From Theobroma cacao (lineage: Eukaryota; Streptophyta; Magnoliopsida; Malvales; Malvaceae), in NCBI RefSeq assembly GCF_000208745.1, contig NC_030854.1:14071323-14135322 (forward strand): DNA of 64,000 nucleotides. Reading direction: 5' to 3'. Of this stretch, positions 37,059 to 48,185 are shown piece by piece (position 1 is the first letter of the stretch; each line of letters opens with the position of its first letter). A program made the translations under genes and the position numbers. Below the pieces are notes generated by a model, which made no database searches, was not told where the DNA came from, and saw nothing but the letters and a program-made list of their open reading frames with translations.

Positions 37059-37387
37059 ATATACTTCCCTTTACGAGTCTATAAAGGTCAAGGTTTCACA
37101 GATATGATCTGTTGATAATGATACGAGGATAACAGTTGGTTACAATACTAATGATATCTTGTCACTATTACTGGTAGGTATGCAAGTTTGTATATTTTCT
37201 GTTATATGTCTTATTTGTTGGCCTACTGAGTTGGAAAACAAAATAACTTGAAAAGATCATGCATACATTAAGAGGAAGCACACACTCAAGGGGAGAAATT
37301 TCTCATCTTTGTGCAATACAAAAGGAACAAATAGACACTATGATTTTAATCAAGGGATGTTTTGTCATCATCAAAAAAGTGGGAGAT
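37059..37387 (+). other. Sirevirus 3' non-coding region with polypurine tracts
   Basis: Contains the second hairpin arm (37072-37099), a PPT-like AAGGGGAGAAA near 37288, and the terminal PPT AAAAAAGTGGGAGAT at 37373-37387 directly before the 3' LTR. The short ORF at 37259-37441 crosses into the LTR and is not a gene. Confidence 0.7.
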
Positions 37388-37702
37388 TGTTGGCTCCATA
37401 AGTTTGATGATAACAAAACATTCCCATTCATTAATGTCTAATTATCTACTTGAGTGTGCAAGATGAAAATTTATGTAAATAATAAATTAATGACTGGAAA
37501 GCAAACATCAAAACTCGTCAAAGTAAAGAGTTACAAATAAGCTACAAACAAAAGTCTCTTAGTCAAATAACCAAGGGAGTTAGTCAGCTGAAGTCCAAGA
37601 GTGAAATTGACTACTTCAAAGACAATAAGCTTTTAATCGGTTAAAATCTTACTTAACAGATTAACGGAGTAAAGTAGATTGTGAGACAGAGAAGATTTAA
37701 TC
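37388..37702 (+). repeat. 3' LTR of the Sirevirus-type element, first part
   Basis: Starts TGTTGGCTCC like the 5' LTR and aligns with it until TAATC at 37698-37702, where a solo LTR is inserted. Continues at 40649. Confidence 0.9.
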
Positions 37703-40648
37703 TGTAAAGCCTGACCTTATAAAATACTTGTCATGACATACTTGTGATGGATAGCATGTTTACATGCTAAAAGAGTCCCGAAAAATTTACAAAAGTAGGT
37801 ATTGTACCTAGAGGTACAACAAAATTGATTTAAGCCTTGAACTAGATCAAATAGAGATTTTAGGGTGAAATTGAAAATTTTACAATCCAAGAATGATTTA
37901 AAATGGTGATTTGGAGTTTGAGGATCAATCTGGAGTCAAACCGAAAATTTCACTATCTAAGGGTAAAATGGTAATTTTGCCACTCAAGGACAAAATGAGA
38001 ATTTTTTTGAAAAATTTTGATCACATTTGACTTATTGGAGTATGATTTAAGGTTGAGAAGTGAAAAATTGTAATCCTGGTATTTTTCGAAGCATAGGGGT
38101 AAAATGGTAATTTTATCACCCTAGTGGTAAAATTGTAATTTTACACCACCAACACTTGTCATGCTTATAGAATTTATCCATTGACTTTTTATGTTATGGA
38201 TAAGTGAGAAAATATATGTGATGGAGATAAAAAGTTTAAATTTTTAAAGTTTTAAAAATGGACCAATAATAAAATGACACTTGTCAAGCTTAGAATATTT
38301 TATTATTTNNNNNNNNNNNNNNNNNNNNNNNNNNNNNNNNNNNNNNNNNNNNNNNNNNNNNNNNNNNNNNNNNNNNNNNNNNNNNNNNNNNNNNNNNNNN
38401 NNNNNNNNNNNNNNNNNNNNNNNNNNNNNNNNNNNNNNNNNNNNNNNNNNNNNNNNNNNNNNNNNNNNNNNNNNNNNNNNNNNNNNNNNNNNNNNNNNNN
38501 NNNNNNNNNNNNNNNNNNNNNNNNNNNNNNNNNNNNNNNNNNNNNNNNNNNNNNNNNNNNNNNNNNNNNNNNNNNNNNNNNNNNNNNNNNNNNNNNNNNN
38601 NNNNNNNNNNNNNNNNNNNNNNNNNNNNNNNNNNNNNNNNNNNNNNNNNNNNNNNNNNNNNNNNNNNCAATGGCCGAACCTACCTTGTATTGAGTGAGGA
38701 TGAATTTGATTTTTATTTTAAGAGAATTGGTTAGAAAATGATGAATTATGGTGTGGAAAAGTAGTAGGAAAAAGCACGGTGTTAATGCACCATTGTTGAT
38801 CGAAAATTCTAAGAAGAAAAGTGAAGATGGTTTTGCCAAATTTTAGGTTATTTGACTTGTGTTTGGTGAATTAAGGCATTGGAAAAGAAATGGAGCAATT
38901 TGGAGCTAAATTGGACGTGTTGGCCAATTAATCGGGTGATAAGACGAATTAGGCCAATACCGGGTTTAGATGGTTACCCGTGCATTTTGCATTCCATATC
39001 ATGCATTAGTAGTCTAAATTAGTTTAATTTCGATTTAGTACCGATGTAGTAAGTTTCTCGATTTTGTATTATATCAAGGTGGTGAGTCCTCCGATAAAGG
39101 CAAGGAAATTGCATCCGATGACCAGTAGTCAAAATACTTCGAAAATCCGCACTCTAGACATTGTGAGTAACCTTATTATCGTCTTAATTATCTAAAGTGG
39201 TTTTTATCCGATTTTGTGATTTTATGGAAAACGAGTTTAAATGGCAAATCTTTATGTTTTATAAGCAAAATGTGTTTAAATGAAATGATTTTATAAAATT
39301 GTCTTGAAATTGAATAATGGCTTTGAAAATAGAGTAATTGGAGACCATTTGATGTATTATGAATTTATGGTTCTAATTGATGGCTTATGACAATATTGGC
39401 ATGAATGGCTATATTGGTACTTGTGTTGAAATATATAAACTATTGTTTGCCTTGATAGGCTGGATAATGATAAAATTGTCATGTCATGCTATTGAATATT
39501 TATTGTATAGTGGGTTTAGCTTGCTGCAATGGGCTGGTTCTGTGGACTCGCCTATTAGAGGGGCACGGAACCTGGTCATATTCTTGCCCGGGTTGGAGAG
39601 GCGAGCAGGGTAACTCCCGAGGAATAACTTTAGAGTTCACTTCACACTAGACCACCTCGTGATGATGAACTCCGCTAACGCCAAGGAACAGCTATGTTTT
39701 TAAAATAAAAACATGATTTATGCGTACATAACTTTTTAACAGCCTTGGCGTACTCAGTTGGGATAGCCCTCGATCAAGGCATCCCTGATAATTGGGTATA
39801 AAAATGATTTGGCACGAGCAAAAGTTTTAAGAAATTCATAAGCCATGTTGATTACTCGATTTTTATGAATTGATTTTATTTGGTTAAAACAAGTTGAAAG
39901 GTGATGAATTACAGTATGTTAAACTGTTTTATCTGTCTCCATTTACTCGGCTTTAGATATTATAGATGGTATTTGTTTACTCACTGGGATTTTATAATCT
40001 CACCACCCTTCTTTCCACCCATTTCAAGCTCAGTATAGGTTGTAGATAGCTGATATCGTCGAAGGCTACAATTGGCTTTACTTCCTAAAAAAAAAACTGT
40101 AGGTTTGCAACCTTCGTTCATTTTTGTCATTTGGGGGTCCACATGTCACTGTAAATTAAATTTCATACTCTAGTTATCTGTACTACTGTACGTAGGAATT
40201 TATTTTACTTTTACGCTATAAAAAAAAATTATTTACGTAGTGTTTTAAAAATATTATTTTATGAGAAAATTGAGTATTTTATTCAATATTTTTATTTTAT
40301 TCTAATAGTCATAATTTCATTTTAAATGAATGTTTTAGACATCCAAATTTATTTTTGATTATGAAATATGTCTTTTGCACTGTATACTACATTATTTGCT
40401 AGTTTTGAAATTTTTAGGAAAAAATGACTAAAATACCCCTGTGAGACGAAAATTATTTTTCCATTGTTTCGATTTGGAAATAGTTTAAAATCTTTTAGAA
40501 CGTGATATTTGGCAACGGTTACTCACAGGGGAAATGAGAAGCTGATATTAAAGCCTTGCAGGGTTCCAATTGACATTTCAAGTAATAAGTGTCGATCGGG
40601 ACATTGCGGTAGTTGTCACAAGCTTTAGGAGAGTTCTGGGTCGTGACA
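37703..40648 (+). repeat. Solo LTR, Tekay family, inside the Sirevirus 3' LTR
   Basis: 2946 bp including the N gap, from TGTAAAGCC to CGTGACA, with identical duplications TAATC (37698-37702 and 40649-40653). The TGTAAAGCC start matches the full-length element (45191-56186) rather than the TGTCAAGCC subgroup. The total agrees with the intact 2.95-kb LTRs, so the N gap length must be close to the true size. The leader with the expected donor lies in the gap. Confidence 0.93.
38309..38667. other. Assembly gap (359 N)
   Basis: A run of undetermined bases inside the solo LTR. ORFs running across it are artefacts. Confidence 1.
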
Positions 40649-41570
40649 TAATCGACTAAGAAGTATGGTTAGCTAGCTAAAAGCTCACGGTCAAAATTTT
40701 GATTGCGATATAGAAAATACTTAATCAACTAAGAAGTATGGTTACTAGCTAAAAGCTCATGGCCAAAAATTTGACTGTGAGACAAAGAAGACTTAATGAC
40801 TAAGAAGAATGGTTAGCCAACTAAAACTCACTGTCTGAAGACAAACTAATAGCTAGAATAGACTCTAAATTGTTTCCAATAGTCTGAAGCTATCAACATC
40901 CATCAAAGTTGATTTTTTAAGTATAAAAGACATCTCCAACGACTAAGAAATACACAAGATGCTTCCAATAACAAAAAGAGCCCAAAAATAGCAAAAATTC
41001 TCTCAATCTTTCTTGCACTTCACTGAAATCTTTGTAATAGAGCTTAGCACTTAATCTTGTACCATTTACATCAGATTAGTGATCATAGGTACTTTTTCAT
41101 ATCTGTACTCCTTGATTACTTAGAGTGTGTGAGGCACTCTAAGGGGATTAATCAAGCTTGGTTTAGCTTGGTTGTTGTTATAGGTTCTAACTTAGCCTTA
41201 AAAAGTTAGTTTTAGGTTTTGGTTGATGTCGAGAAAAACTAGTATTAAAGGTTGTGGCTAAGCCTGTGAAAAGCCATTGTAAAAGATTGGTGGAAGCTTG
41301 AGAATTCCACCAATTATAGTGATTTGGTTTGAAAATTCCTAATTGGAAGATCAAGGTAGTAGATGTAGGTCAAAGGGATCAAACCACTATAATTCTCTGA
41401 GCATTGTCTACCCTCTTTTATTTTTCATTTCGCTCTTCTTCAAATCATTCTTTCATCAGGCATTTAACTTCTTATCATTGGCCTTCAACTAGTTTCTATT
41501 TAGAAATGAAGCTTAGTGACATTCAGAAAGTGTTATTCACCCCTTCTAGCACACATTTTTGGGACCAACA
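40649..41570 (+). repeat. 3' LTR of the Sirevirus-type element, second part
   Basis: Resumes with TAATCGACTAAG and ends CCAACA at 41570, followed by the AATGT duplication. Has three TTAGCTAGCTAA-type units (the second and third mutated) against two in the 5' LTR, and the TATAAAAG box near 40922. Confidence 0.9.
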
Positions 41571-42658
41571 AATGTAAATATTGTTGAAGTATTATGTTGA
41601 ACTCTTATGGTAAGTATCATTATTGAATGTGATTTTTCCACCATTTGAGTATTATGTTTCTTGCTTTGAACTATTGTGTACGTTCGGAGAAAGTTTATGT
41701 GAATGGAAAATTTTGAATAATGTCTTAAGTTCTAGAATATATTTGAGTCTCTCTCGAGGTAAAATCCTAGGCTACACTTAGTTAAGGAAATGACTTAGGC
41801 CATCTTGGGGCCAATTAAGCTTTTTTGAGCCACTTAGCTACATTTTTGTTTGTAGTTTACCCCTTTTGAGCCTAATTTTTTCCTTTTTCTTTGTTAAACA
41901 TAATTAAATAACCTTAGCCTTTAAATAAATCTCCACTTTAACACCCATCACTCCTAAGTATATAGATCTTTCTAGGAAGTACGTTAAGCTAAGTGATGAA
42001 AAAGGTAAAAAAGGTAAAGTTTGTGAAAAATTCAAAAGGTTGTTAAGTAGAATAAAGAAACAAGTTTGGGGAAGTTAAATATTAAAAAAAATGGAAATGA
42101 AAATAAAAAAATAGAATAAAATTGTTTGATGAATGAAAAAAGAAAGGTTGAAGAAAATTAAGAAAGAGGTGTGACTAGGAAAAGTGAAAAATAAAGCTTT
42201 TTATAGGTCCTAAAATGATTATGTGCTTAAGGTGATTTGAGCTGCATATTATTCCACATCCTACCTTGACCCTAGCCATACATTACAAGCAAAATAAAAT
42301 CCTAAGGATCCTTAATTATGTATTAGTCTACATTAGTGGAGAAAGAGATGAAAAGCAAACTTATGAAACTCTAGACTAAATTTGAATCTTGCATAACCAT
42401 AAACCTATCTGAATGACAAGATGTTCTTTGTAAGAGACTATACACACACACACATGGGAATCTGTTTGAAAATCAACTTGCAATTTGAGTTGAAATGTGA
42501 ACTTGGATAATGTTCATGCTTTGCCTTGAGTTGAGGAAATTAAACATGATCTTGGATTTCGTGGAACTAACTTGTAGTGGATGTTTTCATCTTTCATGTT
42601 TCTTTCTTTTATTTAAAGGTTTTGCTCGAGGACTAGAAAAATATTAAGTGTGAGGATG
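41571..42658 (+). other. Athila-like internal 3' spacer, plus orientation
   Basis: Non-coding. The reverse complement matches 16814-17900 and 44400-45190 plus 56187-56447: a TCTCTCTCGAGGTAAAATCC block near 41751, CTCGAGGACTAG near 42627, and the PPT-like AAGTGTGAGGATG at about 42646-42658 just before the LTR start. It is the continuation of 19790-20147 and 23136-23226 after removal of the two insertions. Confidence 0.6.
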
Positions 42659-42978
42659 TGATAACTTTTTATATAGAGTTATCTTGAACAATTTTTGGGC
42701 ATGAAACCAGCTAAGTCCTTGTGTTTTTAAGTTGATTTTAGGTAGTTTTAACATTTTTCGTTAACAAGTTCAAAGCATGTTGAATTATTTTAATTCAAGT
42801 AATTTTAGTTCAATTTCATGTTAAAAGTCCGAATTTGAGCCATCACTGATTTAGTTCTTTGTTTTTTGAAGGTTCTCAAGTGCATAAAGCTTAATGGATG
42901 ATGAACCATGCCAGAATGACTAGGTGAAGATTTTCACCAAACATGTTATGGAATCTCGAGCGTAAATCCCATTCTAGA
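42659..42978 (+). repeat. Truncated Athila-like LTR start, plus orientation
   Basis: Begins TGATAACTTTTTATATAGAG, matching the start of the minus-strand LTR 15117-16813, and is cut near 42978, where an oppositely oriented LTR begins. Confidence 0.5.
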
Positions 42979-44399
42979 TGTCCAATCGTCAGTTAAAATT
43001 CTATTATGCAAGTATACGTTTCAAATAGATAATATATAAGAAAGCAGAGTATCGATCCCAGAACGAATTGATCTAAAATTGTACTAAGTACTAAAATTAA
43101 AACAATTTAGTTTTATTCAAATAATTACAATTTGAATACTAATTAAACTAAAGATGACTCAACTAAAACTAATTTAATTAAAAGTTAAAGCAACAAGATA
43201 ATTGGGTAAAAAGCAAATCAAACAAGCCTAGGATTACAATATCCCTCACACTTCATCTAAACGTACCTTTCTTCCTTAACTTATTTCAATGGGTTGAACT
43301 GCTAACCTAGAATCCTTAATAATTTATAAAGGCCTCCTAACTCATCTTATAAAAATATATATTTTAACCAAAACACTATATCCCTATGTGAATTGAAATT
43401 AAAACAAATTCATTAAGTTCAGGCTCTAATCTGGCTACATATGGCCTATAGGTATATGCTTATCCTATACACAAATCAATTAATATCATCATATGCTATC
43501 CTAGTTTTAGTCTACACTAAACTCCCTTTCCCAATTTTGTTTAGATTCCTAAATCAATTTAATTGATGATCAAACAATTAAAAGCATTGAGAACAAATTG
43601 GAATAAACAATTCAAATCCCGTTTAAGATAAGCAAGAAAGAGATTAAAATTTTAGATTACATGTGAGTTCAATTGCAATCCTAGAAAAAGAAAATTAGCT
43701 ATGCATAATTGAAAAGACAATTAACATTATATAAATTTTGACCATTGAGAGTAACAAGAAAAATAAAAGCTAAGGAAGAAAACAAAACGATTAATTGCAA
43801 CTTGCTTTTCGAGTTTCTGCTTCAACTTTCAGCCTCTTAAATCTTCAAAAGTTGTCTAACTTGATTTCTCTTAAAATATCCTATTTATACTAACAATCTT
43901 AACCTACAAGTCCCTAAGTTAACCTATTAATTCTAACTATTGGGCTTAACTATGTGATGAGGTCCAAACATCAATTGTCAGTCTTAAAATTGCCATTCCC
44001 GTAATAGTACATTCAGTCATCTTCCGAAACAATTTTCTCTATCTTCAAGGTAGAACTAGGCAAAGTGATCTCATAAAGTTGTATCCTAGTCTCTTAGCTT
44101 TCCAATGGTCTAAGAATTGTGTCATTTGGAGTTCTTTAGCACAGGTTATGGTCAAAAAACTAAAACTCATGGAAGCAGACTTTTGGGTCTTTCAACATCT
44201 TACTTTCCAAAATTAAGCCCAATTCCCTTAATTCCTACAAAAAAATAAAAACTAATAAATAATAACCTAAAGGAAATAAATATAAAATTAAAATAAATTA
44301 ATAAAAATTAAATAATTATTAAAACAACTAAATTATAATTAAAAACTAAGGACTTAGCTAATATTTAATAACAAAATTGGAAAAAAAATAGAATTAACA
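42979..44399 (-). repeat. Athila-like LTR (3' LTR), minus orientation
   Basis: In minus sense begins TGTTAATTC at 44399 beside the PPT and runs to about 42979, with the family block ATGCAAGTATACG and ATCGATCCCAGAACG near 43005-43065. About 1.4 kb. The left boundary is approximate. Confidence 0.55.
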
Positions 44400-45190
44400 C
44401 ACCCCCAAACTTAAAGTTTTGCTAGTCCTTGAGCAAAAGAAAATAAAACAACTAAAACAAAACATAAAAGAAATTTTTATGAGAGATAAAAGTACCTACA
44501 ATTCCAATTCCAAAGAATATATCAATTCCAAACATCATGATTTCCTAATTTTTCCCTGAGAAATTATCTCCAATTCCAACTTAAGGTAACATACAGCTAA
44601 ACCTTAAAGTCATATATCAATTCAAGTGAAAACTTATTTTTTGAACAAACTTTCTATGTGTGTGTGAATAATCTCTTACAAAGAATATTCATGCAATTCA
44701 GATTAGTTTATGCCAAGTATAGATTAGTATTAGAATCCCATAAGTTTGTTTTTTGTCTCTCTCTCCACTAATGTAGAACAACTCTTATCCAAGGATCAAT
44801 AGGTCATTATTAAGCTTATAATGTAAGGCTAGGGTCAAGGTATGATAAAGGATATTTTTAGGCTCAAATTCACCCTAAGCACTTACTTAATCTAGAACTT
44901 ATAAAGAGCTCAATAAAATTTTATAGCACCCTCAAACTTAAAGTAAAATTTCCTTCGTAAAATACACTTTATTTTTTTCTTCTTTTTTTTCTTTTACGCC
45001 CCTAAACTTATTTTTGACAATTATGAACATAGGGTAAATTTCAAGCACCCATCACCTTGTTTTTTTCTTTTTTTTTATTCACCTTCCTCCCTTAATTTAT
45101 CTTTAAGCTCAATACGTTTCCTAGAAAGATCAAAATATTTAAGGGTGAAAAGTTCAAACGGTTGAAATTAAATAAAAAGGCTAATGCTAA
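44400..45190 (-). other. Athila-like polypurine tract and 3' spacer, left part
   Basis: PPT (plus strand CACCCCCAAACTT) at 44400-44412, then the spacer with GTCCTTGAGCAAAA. It is interrupted at 45191 by the full-length Tekay element; the last five bases GCTAA are the target duplication. Continues at 56187. Confidence 0.65.
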
Positions 45191-48146
45191 TGTCACGACC
45201 TGGTACTCCCCTCGAGCCCGTGACAACCGCCGTAGTGTCCCGGTAAATACTTATTGCCCGGAATGTCAACCCGAAACCCCGTAAGGCTTTACTATCAGTT
45301 TCTCTGTTCCCTTGTGAGCAACCATTGTCAAATATCGTGTTCTAAAAGATTTTAAGCTGTTTCCAACTTTAAACAAATAAAATATTAATTTTTCGTCTCA
45401 CAGGGGTATTTTGGTCATTTTCCTCAAAAATTTCGAAACTGGCTAAAACGTAATATACAAGTACAAAACACATAATTCATATTCAAAATGAGTTTAAAAG
45501 TAAAAAATCTTCATTTAAAACGAAATTATGGTTATTTGAATATAATAAGAAAATAAAAGAAATATTAAGTAAAATATTCTATTTTCTTATAAAACAATAT
45601 TTATAGAGTTATACGTGAATAATTTTTATAGCGTAAAAGCTAAATAAATTTATACATACTTAAATACAGTAAGCCAAAATATTTAATTTAATTTACAATA
45701 ACAAGAGTGCCCCCGAATAAACAAAAGTAAAGAGGACTGTGAACCTACGGTTTGGAAAATGCAGATCCCACTGTAGTCCTCGATGAGATCAGCTATCTAC
45801 AGTCTATACTGAACCTGAAATGGGTGGAAAGGAGGGTGGTGAGATTATAAAATCCCAATGAGTAAACAAACATCATCATAAACATCTAGAGTTGAGTACA
45901 TGGAGACAATAAAGTAAATCATCATAAACTGGGTTATAGCATTAGAACACATTTTGTTCAAAACACGTAAAGAGGCTTATGAATCTCATAAAAATCTAGG
46001 CTTGTGCCATAAATCCATTCTCGGGGACACCTTGGCCGAGGCATCCTACCGAGACCGCCAAGGCTATTAAAATTCACATTTCACATAAATCATGTTTTTG
46101 TTTTGAAAACATAGCCGTTCCTTGGCGTTGGCTGAGTTCCCCCTCACGTGGTGGTTTAGCGTGAAGTGAACCCTAAACTTTACCCCAGGAGATACCCTAC
46201 GCGCCTCTCCGTTCGAGGTAAGAATATAATGGGGTTTACCGTGCCCCTCTAAAAGGCTGGTCCACAGAAACCCCCTACTGCAGTGATTAATTAATATATA
46301 ATCCACCATATAATAAAACTCAATAACATGATATGGCAATTTTGTAATTCGTAGTTTTTCAAGGTAACCAAACAATTCGCATTTCAATACAATTGCCAAC
46401 TAGCCAATCATGCTCGATTTATCATAAGCCAGTTAATTTAAACAATCAAATTGCCACAATTAACAGTCTCCGTGTACTCTATTTTTCAAAATCACTATTA
46501 ATTTCAAAACAATTTATAATTTAATTTCATTGAAACTCATTTATTCATAAAACATGAAAATTTATCTTTTTAAATTCCTTTTTCCATAGAATTCATGAAA
46601 GCATCTAAAAACCACCCTAGATAATTAAAATGACAGTAAGTTTACTCACAATGTCTAGAATGCAGACTTTCGAAGCACTCTGTCTACTGGTCCTCGGATG
46701 CAATTTCCTTGCCTTTATCGGAGGACTCACCACCTTGACACAGTACAAAATCGAGAGTTTCACCAAGTTGGTACTAAATCAAAATTAAACTAATTTAGAC
46801 TACCAATGCATGATATGGAATGCAAAAATGCACTGGTAACTATCTAAACCCGGTATTGGCCTAATTCGTCTTATCACCCGATTAAATTCCTAACGGGTCC
46901 GTTTAAACTCCAATTTAATTCTTTTCAGTTTCTATACCTCAATTGCACCCAAATTAACTTAATGTCCCTCAGTGTGGTGCAAATTATCAGTCCCAACAGC
47001 AAATTACGAAAATACCCCTAGTGGGTAAAAATTCGTATTTTTGCTCCGAAAATTCCCATTATTTTTCTAGGCTCATAATTCATCATTCCTTAACCAATTC
47101 TCCTAGAATAAAATCAAACTCATCCTCACTCACTACATGGTAAATTCAGCCATTAATGGTTGGGGGAGAAAATAAATTCTTTTCTTGTTGTTTTGTTTCT
47201 AAATATGCTAAACTAACTAAAAACACTAACATAAATTAAAATCAAATAAATCCAACAACTTTCTCTCTCCTAACCCATTTTTTCAGAATTGAATTCATCA
47301 TGAAAACATGTAATTTAATCATGGAAAATAAAGAGAAATGCTTGGGAATAAGAAAACTCAAGCTTAATAGAAAAAATCTCACCTTTTTCACTTAATTTCC
47401 TTGAAAATTCACACTTTTTCTTTGATTTTCTCTCTCTAGGGTTTTGTTTTTTTTTTCTCTCTCTTCTTGCTGGTTTGGCCGGCCATGGGGTGGAAGATGG
47501 GCTGATTTTGTGCCTTTTAAAAAGGAAAATAATAAATTAATAAAGGCATGACACATGGCATCATGTCATTGGCCCGTTTTTAAAATTTTAAAAATTTAAA
47601 CATTTTATCTCCACCACATGTTTAGTCAAGGGTCAAAGATGAAGACAAAGGAAGACCATGTGCTGGAAAAAATATCCTGGTGGTGGAAAATTACAATTTT
47701 GCCCCTGAGGTGGCAAAATTACCATTTTACCCCTATACTCCAAATTATACCGAAATTAAAATTTTTCACTTCTAAACCTCAAATCATACTTCAATAAGTC
47801 AAATTATACTCTAATAAGTCAAATGGGGTCAAAAAAATCTTTTCTAAAATTCCCATTTTGTCCCCAGGTGGCAAATGACCATTTTGCCCCTAGTTAGTGA
47901 AAATTCCGATTTGACTCCAAATTGATCCTCAAACTCCAAATTACCATTTTAAGTCATCCATGAACTGTGAAACTCTTAATCTCACCTTAAAATTCCTATT
48001 TGATCTAGTTCGAGGATTAAATAAACTTTGTTGTACCTCTAGGTACAATACCGACTTTTGTAAATTTTTCGGGACTCTCCTAGCATGCAATCATGCTATC
48101 ATCACATGTATGTCATGAATAGTATTTTATAAGGTCGGGCTTTACA
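45191..48146 (-). repeat. 3' LTR of the full-length Tekay element
   Basis: 2956 bp. The core from about 46000 to 47370 is almost identical to the 5' LTR (one substitution seen), while the two outer thirds carry nearly all differences. Telo-box-like AAACCCTA on the minus strand at 47437-47444. Predicted to supply the polyadenylation site. Confidence 0.95.
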
Positions 48147-48160
48147 GCACTACCCCCCTT
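48147..48160 (-). other. Polypurine tract of the full-length Tekay element
   Basis: In minus sense AAGGGGGGTAGTGC directly precedes the 3' LTR. It is the primer site for plus-strand synthesis, and the same tract is present in the second element at 62338-62351. Confidence 0.85.
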
Positions 48161-48185
48161 AAAATAAAATTTTGACCTCAAAATT

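Larger units (their letters stand above)
23227..41570 (+). mobile_element. Sirevirus-type Copia element, decayed, with three nested solo LTRs
   Basis: Bounded by 1.2-kb LTRs that begin TGTTGGCTCC and by identical 5-bp duplications AATGT (23222-23226 and 41571-41575). Order: 5' LTR, PBS, gag with two zinc knuckles and a coiled coil, protease, integrase, RT, RNase H, an extra ORF, PPT, 3' LTR. The pol order (integrase before RT) makes it Copia. The large gag with coiled coil, the extra 3' ORF and pol motifs such as KTKHIEIRHHFIRDH fit the Sirevirus (SIRE1/Maximus) group. Without the nested solo LTRs it would be about 10.1 kb. Every coding domain carries stops or shifts, so it is not autonomous. 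Confidence 0.88.

Noticed and set aside
38274..38839. Four long ORFs across 38274-38839.
   Set aside because: They consist mostly of N; artefacts of the assembly gap.
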